64,000 bases of DNA from RHLJ01 sp965601955 (GTDB lineage: Bacteria > Bacteroidota > Rhodothermia > Balneolales > Balneolaceae). This document shows, piece after piece, positions 16,357 through 25,574 of this stretch. Position 1 is the first letter of the stretch. Each line of letters begins with the position of its first letter. The notes under the pieces were generated by a model. It saw nothing but the letters and a program-made list of their open reading frames with translations. It ran no database searches and was not told where the DNA came from. Both the position numbers and the translations under genes were made by a program. The DNA lies in NCBI GenBank assembly GCA_965601955.1, contig OZ271855.1:2418001-2482000 (forward strand). Reading direction: 5' to 3'.

Positions 16357-18734
16357 AGCACACTTATCACATACATGGAATGAGTTGTAATGGCTGTAAG
16401 GCTCATGTACAAGACGCACTAAGCAAGGTAGAAGGAGTTTCTTCTGTTGAAGTAGACCTTGGGCAAGCGGAAGCAACTATTTATATGGATTCACATGTGG
16501 ATTTACCGGTCTTCCAGGACGCGTTAAAAGAATCAGGGGGTCATTATTCTATACACTCTCATGGAGCAGAGGTTAAAAAGGCTCCCTCCCCTAAAAAGAA
16601 AAAGAACCACTCCGGGGTTTATTATTGTCCGATGCAGTGTGAAGGGGATAAAACCTATGCTCAGCCCGGAGATTGCCCGATATGTGGAATGGATTTAGTT
16701 CCTCTTGAGGCAGATGAGGATTCTGAAGAGCTGAGATATAAAGAATTACTGAACAAGTTTTGGCTATCGGTAGCTTTTACACTGCCCATCTTCATTATAG
16801 CTATGAGCGAGATGATTCATAATAATCCGCTCTATACCCTAATGGACATACAAGTTTGGAACTGGATCCAATTTGTTCTTTCCATTCCTGTCGTCTTCTA
16901 CTCTACCTGGATGTTTTTTGAGCGTGCCTGGCGCTCTTTGATTACGTGGAATCTTAACATGTTTACCTTGATTGGTATCGGTGCTGGAATAGCCTGGGTG
17001 TTTAGTGTAGTTGCTTTGGTTATGCCCGGAGTGTTTCCTGATGAATTCAAAACAGATATGGGGTTTGTGCATCTCTATTTTGAATCTGCCACAGTAATTT
17101 TGACCTTGGTACTCCTTGGGCAAGTATTGGAAGCAAAAGCTCATTCTCAAACCAATACTGCAATAAAAGAACTGATGAAGTTAGCTCCGAATGTTGCTCT
17201 GAAAATAGATAAGGATGGAAATGAACATGAAATACCTATTGAGGAAATTCAACTTGGAGACCAGCTGAAGGTTAAGCCAGGGGAGAAAATACCAGTAGAT
17301 GGTTCAGTGCTTAGTGGTCAAAGTTCAGTTGATGAATCTATGATCTCTGGAGAGCCCATTCCTGTACTAAAAACAGAAGGTGAAAAAGTGATTTCCGGGA
17401 CTATTAACGGAACCGGTACTTTTGTAATGGAAGCACAGAAGGTTGGTAAGGATACCCTCCTATCTCAAATTATTGAGATGGTAAATAATGCAAGCCGAAG
17501 CCGTGCACCTATCCAAAACCTGGCTGATAGGATTTCGAGCTGGTTTGTTCCTACAGTGCTTGTAATAGCTGTGTCCACGTTCTTTATCTGGCTTTTCTTT
17601 GGACCTGAACCAGCTCAGGTGTATGCACTGGTAAATGCTATTGCTGTTTTGATTATTGCTTGTCCTTGCGCCCTGGGACTAGCTACTCCAATGTCTGTAA
17701 TGGTAGGTGTTGGAAAAGGGGCACAATCGGGTATTCTCATAAAAAATGCGGAAGCATTTGAACGATTGAATAGTATAGATGTGATCCTTGTAGATAAAAC
17801 CGGAACCATCACGGAAGGAAAGCCCACGGTTGAACATATTGAAGTTCTAAACGGATTTGAAGAAAGAGCAGTACTCGAATATGCTGTTTCGGTAAACAGA
17901 GAAAGTGAACACCCTTTGGCTAAAGCCATCACATACTACGGGAAGGAAAAAAATGTGGAGCTTCTTCCTGTTTCAGAATTTGAATCGATAACTGGAAAGG
18001 GAGTTAAGGGTTCGATTAACGGAATGAATATCCTGCTTGGTAACAAAAAGCTTATAAAGGAAACAGGCATTGAGGCCGACTCATATTTAAAGGAAGGAAA
18101 AACCGTTTCCTGGATATCAGTTGATGATAAGCTTGCTGGTTATATCGTAATATCAGATCCAATCAAACAAAGTAGTATTACCGCTATAGAAGAGCTTCAT
18201 CGATCAGGTAAGCAAGTTATTATGCTAACGGGAGATAATCCCCATACGGCTAGATATGTAGCTGATAAAACAGGTATTGATGGATATAAAGCAGAATGCC
18301 TCCCTGAAGATAAATTCAAAGAAGTACAACGCTTACAAAGCGAGGGATTGAAAGTTGTGATGGCGGGTGATGGCATAAATGACGCTCCTGCTCTTTCTCA
18401 AGCCAATGTTGGAATTGCTATGGGTACCGGAACAGATGTGGCTATAGAAAGTGCCTCTATTACTCTAGTCAAAGGTGACCTCCAGGGAATTGTTAAAGCA
18501 CTTAATCTTAGTAATTCAGTACTAAAGAATATCAAACAAAACCTCTTCTTTGCTTTAATCTATAATACTCTTGGAATACCGGTTGCTGCTGGTTTGCTCT
18601 TCCCTGTATTTGGAATTTTACTCTCTCCAATGATTGCAGCATTGGCAATGAGTTTCAGTTCGGTAAGTGTGATAGGGAATTCTTTAAGATTGAAAGGAAT
18701 TGAATTGAATGTAATTCAACAAAAGTCATCCTGA
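16353..18734 (+). CDS. copA: Copper-translocating P1B-type ATPase
   Basis: The 793-residue inner-membrane pump probably exports Cu(I). In order it has an N-terminal heavy-metal-associated domain with MSCNGCKAHV (C12-x-x-C15) and a heavy-metal-binding CPMQ...CPICGMDLVP module at about 89-118. Membrane helices follow from about 132. Then come the actuator SMISGEPIPV, the transport motif ACPCALGLATP (about 436), the phosphorylation site DKTGTITEG (about 480), SEHPLAKAI, and the hinge GDGINDAPAL (about 671). CPC and MSCxxC favour copper. It overlaps the DUF1801 gene by four bases. The stop codon TGA lies inside repeat R1, so the last residues (KSS) come from repeat sequence. Confidence 0.93.
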   Translation: MKHTYHIHGMSCNGCKAHVQDALSKVEGVSSVEVDLGQAEATIYMDSHVDLPVFQDALKESGGHYSIHSHGAEVKKAPSPKKKKNHSGVYYCPMQCEGDKTYAQPGDCPICGMDLVPLEADEDSEELRYKELLNKFWLSVAFTLPIFIIAMSEMIHNNPLYTLMDIQVWNWIQFVLSIPVVFYSTWMFFERAWRSLITWNLNMFTLIGIGAGIAWVFSVVALVMPGVFPDEFKTDMGFVHLYFESATVILTLVLLGQVLEAKAHSQTNTAIKELMKLAPNVALKIDKDGNEHEIPIEEIQLGDQLKVKPGEKIPVDGSVLSGQSSVDESMISGEPIPVLKTEGEKVISGTINGTGTFVMEAQKVGKDTLLSQIIEMVNNASRSRAPIQNLADRISSWFVPTVLVIAVSTFFIWLFFGPEPAQVYALVNAIAVLIIACPCALGLATPMSVMVGVGKGAQSGILIKNAEAFERLNSIDVILVDKTGTITEGKPTVEHIEVLNGFEERAVLEYAVSVNRESEHPLAKAITYYGKEKNVELLPVSEFESITGKGVKGSINGMNILLGNKKLIKETGIEADSYLKEGKTVSWISVDDKLAGYIVISDPIKQSSITAIEELHRSGKQVIMLTGDNPHTARYVADKTGIDGYKAECLPEDKFKEVQRLQSEGLKVVMAGDGINDAPALSQANVGIAMGTGTDVAIESASITLVKGDLQGIVKALNLSNSVLKNIKQNLFFALIYNTLGIPVAAGLLFPVFGILLSPMIAALAMSFSSVSVIGNSLRLKGIELNVIQQKSS

Positions 18735-18794
18735 GGATTCTTCCGAAGGATCAACGTAAAGTAGCTGACTCTTCGCAAGTATGCTCAGAGTGAC
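18725..18794. repeat. Palindromic intergenic repeat R1 (family II)
   Basis: It starts GTCATCCTGAGGATTCTTCC, includes CGAAGGATC and ends CTCAGAGTGAC. The same building blocks recur at 20987, 26571, 42084 and 54252. It overlaps the end of the copper ATPase gene and lies between two convergent transcription units. Confidence 0.75.
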
Positions 18795-18815
18795 GGAACT
18801 ATGTGGCATAAAAAC

Positions 18816-19154
18816 CTAAACAGAAAAACTCTCGCCACAGGAACAGGTGCGATTGGCATTTGGGTTATTGAAGTGAAAGCCCTGTCCTTCAAAGCCATCG
18901 GTATAATCAAGCTCTGTACCTGCGAGATATAGGAAACTTCTCATATCAACAAGGACTTTTAGCCCATTTATTTCAAACACCTGATCCTGGTCAGAAGGAT
19001 TAATATCACTCGAAAAGTCCAGGTCATAAGTTAGGCCGGAGCAGCCTCCACTAACCACCCCTACTTTTAACAGCGCATCAGAAGGTACACCTTGCTCATT
19101 ACGAATTTCTTCAATTCGTTTATAAGCTCTGTTACTGATGGTGATTTCTCCCAT
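18816..19154 (-). CDS. sufA: A-type Fe-S carrier (HesB/IscA/SufA family)
   Basis: This 112-residue carrier transfers Fe-S clusters from the SUF scaffold to apo-enzymes. The three expected cysteines are present in VVSGGCSGLTYDLDF and in the C-terminal CSCGESFSV, the family hallmark. It is the last gene of the suf cluster, 11 bases after nfu. SufA, ErpA and IscA cannot be told apart by sequence alone; the context favours SufA. Confidence 0.9.
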   Translation of the reverse strand: MGEITISNRAYKRIEEIRNEQGVPSDALLKVGVVSGGCSGLTYDLDFSSDINPSDQDQVFEINGLKVLVDMRSFLYLAGTELDYTDGFEGQGFHFNNPNANRTCSCGESFSV

Positions 19155-19165
19155 TATTCTACGCT

Positions 19166-19717
19166 TTAGACAGAGATTACCTGAATCTCAGGATCGATTC
19201 TTTTAACCATGCTCTCAATAGCATAGAGTGTACCTGTACTAGCTGTTGGGCAAGTACCACAGGCACCCTGGTAGTGTACCTTAAGACGATTATTTTCAAG
19301 TCCCAGTACCTTTAATCCGCCACCATCTGCTAAAAGATATGGTCGTACCTGGTCGTCAAGCATTCGGTTGATTTCCTTCAATCGAGGATCATCAGATTCC
19401 ATGGCTTCTTTGCTCACATGAACTTCAGAATCGTCTTCAAAGTCAAGTTGAGGTTGTGCTTCGCGAATTGGAGGAGCTAGTTTTCTGAGTAGTTCAGACC
19501 AAACAGCGTTGCCGTCTTGTGTTACAGTAATGTATTTATCCACATAATACACGTTGATCACGTTATCGATAGCAAATAGAGCTGAAGCTAATTCATCTCC
19601 TTCTGCTTCCATACTGTTTTCAAAAGAGCGGGTAACTCCATTTGTGAGCGGCTCATCCAACACAAACCGCATTGCATCTGGATTTGGTGTGCGTTCTATT
19701 TCCTTAATTTTTGCCAT
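19166..19717 (-). CDS. nfuA: Nfu-type Fe-S scaffold with N-terminal Nfu domain
   Basis: The 183-residue protein combines the N-terminal Nfu domain (ERTPNPDAMRFVLDEPL, about 7-90) with a C-terminal NifU-like domain. The latter has DGGGLKVLGLENNRLKVHY and the cluster-binding GACGTCPTAST (C-x-x-C near 150). It probably delivers 4Fe-4S clusters. It lies 12 bases after sufS and 11 bases before sufA. The two-domain form matches bacterial/mitochondrial Nfu. Confidence 0.88.
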   Translation of the reverse strand: MAKIKEIERTPNPDAMRFVLDEPLTNGVTRSFENSMEAEGDELASALFAIDNVINVYYVDKYITVTQDGNAVWSELLRKLAPPIREAQPQLDFEDDSEVHVSKEAMESDDPRLKEINRMLDDQVRPYLLADGGGLKVLGLENNRLKVHYQGACGTCPTASTGTLYAIESMVKRIDPEIQVISV

Positions 19718-19729
19718 GTCTGTATCTCT

Positions 19730-20977
19730 TTAACTGAAAAATTCTTTAGTGTATTCAATTCCTTCTACCAGGCGATCAATATCTTCTTCATTATTGTAAA
19801 AAGAAATAGATGCTCTAAGCGTACCAGGAATTTTGAAATGGTCCATTACCGGTTGTGCGCAATGGTGGCCTGTTCGTACTGCTATTCCTTCTTTATCAAG
19901 AATGGTGCCGGCGTCGGTGGGATGTATTCCATCTAATAGGAAAGAAATAACAGAAGCCTTTTTGTCAGAAGTTCCTACTATGGTTAAACCTTCAATTCCA
20001 CTCAACCTTTGTGTAGCATATTCAACTAACTCTGCTTCTCGTTCAGAAATTGCTTCCATCCCTATAGAAGAAAGAAAGTCGATAGCAGTTCCTAGCCCTA
20101 TTCCTGCTGCAATTGGTGGAGTCCCAGCCTCGAATTTATGGGGTAAATCATTCCAGGTTGTTTTCTCAAACGTAACCCGGTCAATCATATCTCCCCCGCC
20201 TCTATATGGCGGCATAGCTTCAAGCAGCTTTTTTTTGCCATATAGGATACCAAAGCCAGTAGGCCCGCACATCTTATGAGCAGAAAATGCATAAAAGTCT
20301 GCGTCAAGTTCTTGCACATCTACTGTAGAATGAGGCACAGCCTGGGCTCCATCAAGAAGTACAGGAATACCCTTTTTGTGTGCAGCCTCAATAATCTCTT
20401 TTACTGGATTTACTGTACCAAGAGCATTGGACACATGGATTACTGCAACAAATTTTGTTCTTTCAGATAGCAGCTCATAAAAGGTGTCTATATCAAGAAC
20501 ACCCTGATCATTCATAGGGATTACTTTCAGTATAGCTCCCATTTGCTCAGCAACTATTTGCCAGGGCACAATATTGGCGTGGTGCTCCATCTCTGAGACA
20601 ATGATCTCATCTCCTTCTTTGAAATGAGTTCTGCCATAGCTATTGGCTACAAGATTGATGGAATCGGTAGTGCCAGTAGTATAAATTACTTCTTCTAAAT
20701 GCCTGGCGTTGATTAGGTTACGAACCTTTTTTCTGGTCGCTTCATATTCATCAGTAGCATGCTGACTTAAGGAATGAATACCTCTATGTACATTAGCATG
20801 TTCTTTACTGTGATAGGCATTCAACCGATCGATAACCTGTTTTGGCATTTGGCTGCTCGCCCCATTATCGAGGTATACCAGTCTTTTCCCATTTACAGAT
20901 TGATCCAGTACTGGAAATTGTTCACGAACTTCTTCCCAATTGATAGCAGATGATATGTCTGTTTTTTCCTGGCTCAT
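19730..20977 (-). CDS. sufS: Cysteine desulfurase SufS
   Basis: Group II PLP-dependent cysteine desulfurase of 415 residues, which takes sulfur from cysteine for cluster assembly. EMEHHANIVPWQ is the typical active-site His segment and FSAHKMCGPTGFG carries the PLP lysine (about 230). The sulfur-accepting Cys is in VRTGHHCAQP (about 369). The usual activator SufE or SufU is not in the cluster. The gene is separated from sufD by repeat R2. Confidence 0.95.
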   Translation of the reverse strand: MSQEKTDISSAINWEEVREQFPVLDQSVNGKRLVYLDNGASSQMPKQVIDRLNAYHSKEHANVHRGIHSLSQHATDEYEATRKKVRNLINARHLEEVIYTTGTTDSINLVANSYGRTHFKEGDEIIVSEMEHHANIVPWQIVAEQMGAILKVIPMNDQGVLDIDTFYELLSERTKFVAVIHVSNALGTVNPVKEIIEAAHKKGIPVLLDGAQAVPHSTVDVQELDADFYAFSAHKMCGPTGFGILYGKKKLLEAMPPYRGGGDMIDRVTFEKTTWNDLPHKFEAGTPPIAAGIGLGTAIDFLSSIGMEAISEREAELVEYATQRLSGIEGLTIVGTSDKKASVISFLLDGIHPTDAGTILDKEGIAVRTGHHCAQPVMDHFKIPGTLRASISFYNNEEDIDRLVEGIEYTKEFFS

Positions 20978-20986
20978 TTTATTAAG

Positions 20987-21066
20987 GTCATCCTGAGCAT
21001 ACTTGCGAAGGATCTAACCGGATAAACCCATTCGTTTAGATTCTTCGGCGGTGGCCTCAGAATGAC
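20987..21066. repeat. Palindromic intergenic repeat R2 (family II)
   Basis: It begins GTCATCCTGAGCATACTTGC, continues GAAGGATC, and ends with GATTCTTCGG and CTCAGAATGAC. It lies in the 100-base gap between sufD and sufS inside the suf operon. Confidence 0.8.
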
Positions 21067-21077
21067 AAAATAGTTAA

Positions 21078-22388
21078 TTACTTTCCGTCTCTATTCGTGT
21101 ATTTGATCACTTCATCAAGAAGCATCTTTTCTACAGACTCTACTTCCATGCTTTCCACACTCTCAAGAGCGAAAGCATAAACTAAAAGTTCTCGAGACTT
21201 CTGCTCTGTTAATCCCCTACTCTGTAAATAGAATACTTCTTCATCCTGAAGCTGACCTATGGTTGCTCCATGCGAACATCTCACGTCGTCAGCAAAGATT
21301 TCAAGCTGTGGTTTAGTATGTACTTTACCTGTATCAGAGATCAACAAATTTCTGTTTTCCTGGAAAGAATCAATTTTCTGAGCATCCTTAGCTACAAATA
21401 TCTTCCCATTGAAAATTGAGTGAGCCGTATCGTTAACCACTACTTTATGCAATTGATGGCTATTACCATGTGCATAACGGTGATCCATAATTGAGTGGGT
21501 ATCAGCGATTTGCTCTCCATCAATCAAAACAAGTCCATCAACAGTAAAATCTACTTCTTCTGCGTTCTGAATTACCCTTGGCTCATTTCTGAATAGCTTA
21601 GCTCCTAAGCAAATGGTGTATGAGTGATACTCAGCATGTTTATCCAGAGCTGCTATTGGCCGGGATACATGAGAAGCCTGCTTAGAATCACGCTGAATTC
21701 GAGCATGATGCACATTAGATGTAGTAAACATCTTGAATTCAGTAACAGGTACATTCAGATAAACATTATCTGCAAGGCCAATATGTTCCTCGATAATGGT
21801 TGCCTTAGAGAACATCTCTCCCACATAAAGTAATCGTGGAGTAGCATAGAATGGCTTTTCAGCATCGGTAAAGATATTCAGAATGTGAATAGGAGCTTCT
21901 ACCACCGTTTCTTCAGCTACATGAATGAAGGCTCCATCATTGAAGGCAGCGTCATTGAACGGAGCAAATACATCATTCTCATAATTGGTGATGGTACCTA
22001 AATATGATTTAACAGAATCATGATCAGCGTTATCCGCAAGGTTTCCAACTACTACGCCATGAGGCAGGTCATCTATCGAAGAAAGAGACTCATTATATAC
22101 TCCATTTATGAAAACCAATCTTGAATTCATTGCTTCTGGCAGGTAATGCTCAGAAATATCTCCTACTTCATGTGCACCAGCCTGATCAACAGAAACAAAG
22201 GAGTTTTTTGTGATCGATTTCAGATCAATAAATCTCCAATCCTCATCCTTACGGGTAGGAAAGGCTACTTCATTGAGAGCGGCTCTTCCACGCTCATTGA
22301 TAGCTCTAATGGAGATAGAAGTCCCTTTGGGCTCAATCTCTCCAATGATATAATCTAACAGAGTATTTTTTTGAATTACTTCACTCAT
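21078..22388 (-). CDS. sufD: SUF scaffold subunit SufD
   Basis: The 436-residue beta-helix subunit forms the SufBC2D scaffold. Family segments include RKDEDWRFIDLKS near the N-terminus, and HYLQ-type repeats. The C-terminal part has the expected KIFVAKDAQKIDSFQENRNL, CSHGATIGQLQDEEVFYLQS (with the conserved Cys-His near 366) and RGLTEQKSRELLVYAF. Its start overlaps the sufC stop by one base (TAATG), so the two are co-translated. Confidence 0.94.
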   Translation of the reverse strand: MSEVIQKNTLLDYIIGEIEPKGTSISIRAINERGRAALNEVAFPTRKDEDWRFIDLKSITKNSFVSVDQAGAHEVGDISEHYLPEAMNSRLVFINGVYNESLSSIDDLPHGVVVGNLADNADHDSVKSYLGTITNYENDVFAPFNDAAFNDGAFIHVAEETVVEAPIHILNIFTDAEKPFYATPRLLYVGEMFSKATIIEEHIGLADNVYLNVPVTEFKMFTTSNVHHARIQRDSKQASHVSRPIAALDKHAEYHSYTICLGAKLFRNEPRVIQNAEEVDFTVDGLVLIDGEQIADTHSIMDHRYAHGNSHQLHKVVVNDTAHSIFNGKIFVAKDAQKIDSFQENRNLLISDTGKVHTKPQLEIFADDVRCSHGATIGQLQDEEVFYLQSRGLTEQKSRELLVYAFALESVESMEVESVEKMLLDEVIKYTNRDGK

Positions 22389-23161
22389 TACTGAGCCTCA
22401 CCATTTACAACAAATTCTTTTTGCAAACCATCGTATCCGTTTGCTTCAAGCTCTTCAGCCAGCTCAAAACCACCAGACTTCACGATTTTTCCATCCATCA
22501 TCACATGTACATGATCTGGTTTGATGTAGTTAAGCAATCTCTGGTAGTGAGTGATCATTACGATCGCCTTTTCATCACTTGCGATCTTATTCACTCCATC
22601 AGAAACAATTTTAAGTGCATCGATATCCAAACCAGAATCTGTTTCATCCAGGAAAGAAAGTTTTGGATCCAGTACAGCCATCTGGAAGATTTCGTTTTTT
22701 TTCTTCTCGCCACCAGAAAAACCGGTATTTATTGAACGGCTCAAGAACTCGTCTTTCATCTCAATTACATCAAGTTTGCCTTCGATATAATCTTCGAATT
22801 CAAGAGGGTCTAATTCTTCTCTTTCATTTGCTCTGGCTATCGTGTTATAAGCTTCACGAAGCAATGTTTTATTAGTGATTCCCGGAACTTCAACAGGGTA
22901 CTGGAAAGCTAGAAATAAGCCAAGATGAGCTCTTTCATCTGCATCCATTTCAGTTATGTCTTCTCCTTCAAACAGGATTTCTCCCTCGGTAACTTCATAC
23001 TCAGGATGACCAGAAACTACTTTTGAAAGGGTACTTTTACCACTTCCATTTGGTCCCATAATAGCATGGATTTCACCTGCATTTACCTTGAGGTTCACAC
23101 CTTTAAGGATCTCAATTTCTTCGCCCTCTACTTTGGCATATAAGTTTTTGATTTCTAGCAC
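22388..23161 (-). CDS. sufC: SUF ATPase SufC
   Basis: ABC-type ATPase of 257 residues that drives the SufBD scaffold. Walker A is IMGPNGSGKSTLSKV (about 34-48). The ABC signature region is NTGFSGGEKKKNEIFQM, and Walker B is LSFLDETDSGLDIDALK with the SUF-specific DETDSGLD. MITHYQRLL is the H-loop. It is downstream of sufB, separated by 138 bases that contain repeat R3. Confidence 0.96.
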   Translation of the reverse strand: MLEIKNLYAKVEGEEIEILKGVNLKVNAGEIHAIMGPNGSGKSTLSKVVSGHPEYEVTEGEILFEGEDITEMDADERAHLGLFLAFQYPVEVPGITNKTLLREAYNTIARANEREELDPLEFEDYIEGKLDVIEMKDEFLSRSINTGFSGGEKKKNEIFQMAVLDPKLSFLDETDSGLDIDALKIVSDGVNKIASDEKAIVMITHYQRLLNYIKPDHVHVMMDGKIVKSGGFELAEELEANGYDGLQKEFVVNGEAQ

Positions 23162-23199
23162 TGTCTTAGTCGTCTTTTTTTGATTTGAATTTCTTTGTT

Positions 23200-23278
23200 G
23201 TCATCCTGGGCTTGACCCGGGATCTGAATTAGCTCGTTATTTCTTCCCTTACAGATCCCGCATCAGGTGCGGGATGAC
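23200..23278. repeat. Palindromic intergenic repeat R3 (family I)
   Basis: Two short hairpins face each other. GTCATCCTGGGCTTGACCC runs into CGGGATCTG, and CAGATCCCGCATCAGGTG runs into CGGGATGAC. The same layout occurs at 36304. It lies between sufB and sufC. Confidence 0.85.
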
Positions 23279-23299
23279 TTTTAAAGGGGGTATAGCTCT

Positions 23300-24757
23300 T
23301 TACCCTACCGAGCCCTCTAGTTTTACATCTAGCAGTTTATTGGCTTCCACAGCAAACTCAAGGGGTAATTCCTTAAGTACATCTTTAACAAAGCCATTAA
23401 TGATCATGGAAATAGCATCCTGTTCGCTGATTCCTCTTTGCATCAAATAGAAAATCTGCTCCTCTCCTACTCTAGAAGTGGTAGCCTCGTGCTCCACACT
23501 ACTGGAAGCATTTTCTGATGAGATATAAGGGAAAGTATGTGCACCACACTCCTGTCCAATCAGCATAGAATCACATACTGAGTAATTCTTGGAGCCAAAG
23601 GCTTTCTTTCCAATCTTAACTTCACCTCGATAACTGTTATTGGATCTTCCTGCCGAAATACCTTTAGAAATAATTGTACTTCTGGTATTCTTTCCAAGAT
23701 GAATCATTTTGGTACCAGTATCAGCCTGCTGTTTTTTGGTTGTTACAGCTACTGAGTAAAACTCACCAATTGAATCATCTCCCTGGAGGATTACACTAGG
23801 GTACTTTAATGTAACCGCTGACCCTGTTTCTAACTGAGTCCAGGAGATTTTCGAATTTCTTCCTTTACAAATTCCACGCTTGGTTACGAAGTTATAAATA
23901 CCCCCTCTTCCTTCTTCATCACCGGAATACCAGTTTTGAATGGTCGAATATTTGATATCTGCGTTGTCTAGAGCCACAAGCTCTACCACAGCTGCATGAA
24001 GCTGGTTCTCATCATACATTGGTGCTGTACACCCTTCGAGATAACTTACACTCGATCCTTCTTCTGCAACGATAAGAGTACGCTCAAACTGACCGGACTC
24101 CATATTGTTAATACGGAAATAGGTCGAAAGCTCCATCGGACACTTTGTATTCTTTGGGATGTAGCAAAATGAACCATCTGAAAATACTGCTGAATTAAGC
24201 GCGGAATAAAAATTATCTCTTACTGGTACTACCGAAGCCAAATACTTCTTTACTAACTCAGGATGTTCCTGAATGGCCTCAGACATAGAACAGAAAATTA
24301 CGCCGGCTTCAGCGAGTTTTTCTTTGAACGAAGTAAAAATAGAAACGCTGTCAAATACAGCATCAACAGCCACACCAGAAAGCATTTTCTGTTCTTCAAG
24401 AGGGATTCCAAGCTTTTCGTAGGTTTCCAGGATATTTGGATCTACTTCATCCAGGCTATCCAGTTGTGGTCTCTGTTTTGGTGCAGAATAGTAGAGTAGA
24501 TTTTCAAAATCAGGAGACTTGTAGGTGGCATTAAACCACGATGGCTCTACCATTTCTTTCCAGGCGTGATAAGCGTTAACGCGAAATTCAGTCATCCATT
24601 CCGGTTCATTTTTACGCTTAGATAACTCCCTAACGATCTCTTCACTAATTCCTTTAGGAAACTCTTCGTACTCAACATCGGTGGTGAATCCATACTTGTA
24701 TTCTTCACCAATCATTGATTCCAAAGCTTTCACTTCATCGTTTAATTCTTCGCTCAT
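23300..24757 (-). CDS. sufB: SUF scaffold subunit SufB
   Basis: This 485-residue scaffold subunit, where new Fe-S clusters form, is the first gene of the suf unit. The family sequence includes KRKNEPEWMTEFR, YFRINNMESGQFERTLIVAE, YLEGCTAPMY and the C-terminal SYISSEN-like block FPYISSENASSSVEHEATTS. RGISEQDAISMIINGF closes it. The ATG at 24757 fits relatives. The 168 bases upstream contain a large inverted repeat (24808-24839). Confidence 0.96.
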   Translation of the reverse strand: MSEELNDEVKALESMIGEEYKYGFTTDVEYEEFPKGISEEIVRELSKRKNEPEWMTEFRVNAYHAWKEMVEPSWFNATYKSPDFENLLYYSAPKQRPQLDSLDEVDPNILETYEKLGIPLEEQKMLSGVAVDAVFDSVSIFTSFKEKLAEAGVIFCSMSEAIQEHPELVKKYLASVVPVRDNFYSALNSAVFSDGSFCYIPKNTKCPMELSTYFRINNMESGQFERTLIVAEEGSSVSYLEGCTAPMYDENQLHAAVVELVALDNADIKYSTIQNWYSGDEEGRGGIYNFVTKRGICKGRNSKISWTQLETGSAVTLKYPSVILQGDDSIGEFYSVAVTTKKQQADTGTKMIHLGKNTRSTIISKGISAGRSNNSYRGEVKIGKKAFGSKNYSVCDSMLIGQECGAHTFPYISSENASSSVEHEATTSRVGEEQIFYLMQRGISEQDAISMIINGFVKDVLKELPLEFAVEANKLLDVKLEGSVG

Positions 24758-24807
24758 GTAATTTCTTAATTATGCCGTTGATTCAGATAACCGTCTATTT
24801 ACTTTAA

Positions 24808-24839
24808 CCGTTCGGCTTTTTTCACCTTTTTTCGAACGG
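24808..24839 (-). promoter_or_regulatory. Inverted repeat upstream of sufB
   Basis: CCGTTCG (24808-24814) and CGAACGG (24833-24839) form a perfect 7-base inverted repeat around an 18-base T-rich spacer, about 50 bases before the sufB start. It could be an operator for an Fe-S or oxidative-stress regulator, or the terminator of the lipoprotein gene upstream. I cannot assign it. Confidence 0.3.
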
Positions 24840-24925
24840 AATAAAGATAGTAAATCCCTCTCTTAGAACTAAATAGGAAGCGATTGAGAGTTTCTATTAA
24901 GAGGATATATGTTCTTCTATCAGAA

Positions 24926-25558
24926 CTATTTCTGAACCCTGTAGGTGAAGCCTATTCCATAGTGAGCAAAAGTACCATCGCCGCCTTCAATAGAACGCAT
25001 GAATCCAACTTCTGGCCTGATACCGATGTTATCATTCCAGAAAGCTACACCTAAATTAAGGGCTATGGCATTATCCCTGTTTTCGAATGGAACAATGAAT
25101 TTTAGGGAAGGATTAAAGTCAATCGAATTGCTTAAAGGAACAGTACCGATTAAAGAAGGCTGCAATTCCAGGGTTTCACTCGTTTCAATATCCTCTCCAA
25201 AAGCTAAGCCCAAAGGAACATATCCAGCCAATCTGCCTTCATAAATCTGAAATTTTAGACCCGCACCAACTACCCAAAAATCGCCAAATGTATCCAGGTT
25301 ATCTCCAATAGAAGGTACTTCTAACCGTAGTCTTAGATCTACCTGGTCAGATATTCCTGTCCCGGCCTGAACACCTATATTAGTTTGAATATGATCAGAT
25401 GACCCTTCATCATTAAAGGTAACTATAGAGCTGCTAGGCGTGATTTCATAATTCCCTTTTCCCATAGTTTCCGCATCCTGGAATTCAGAAAAAATGGTTA
25501 CACAGCCGGAAAGAGAAATAAGTGAAACTATTAGGACTACAGGCAAGTGATAGCGCAT
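24926..25558 (-). CDS. Lipoprotein with outer-membrane-barrel-like body
   Basis: The 210-residue protein has lipobox SLSGCVTIF (Cys near 19). The rest alternates hydrophobic and polar residues with frequent glycines and aromatic ends (VGAGLKFQIYEGRLAGYVP, FAHYGIGFTYRVQK), like a small beta-barrel or beta-clam. No family is recognised. It follows manA by 16 bases and may be the last gene of the greA-pta unit. Confidence 0.65.
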   Translation of the reverse strand: MRYHLPVVLIVSLISLSGCVTIFSEFQDAETMGKGNYEITPSSSIVTFNDEGSSDHIQTNIGVQAGTGISDQVDLRLRLEVPSIGDNLDTFGDFWVVGAGLKFQIYEGRLAGYVPLGLAFGEDIETSETLELQPSLIGTVPLSNSIDFNPSLKFIVPFENRDNAIALNLGVAFWNDNIGIRPEVGFMRSIEGGDGTFAHYGIGFTYRVQK

Positions 25559-25574
25559 GGCGAAAGTGTCTTTG

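Noticed and set aside
19833..20279. 148-codon plus-strand frame
   Set aside because: Antisense to sufS, which is a complete cysteine desulfurase.
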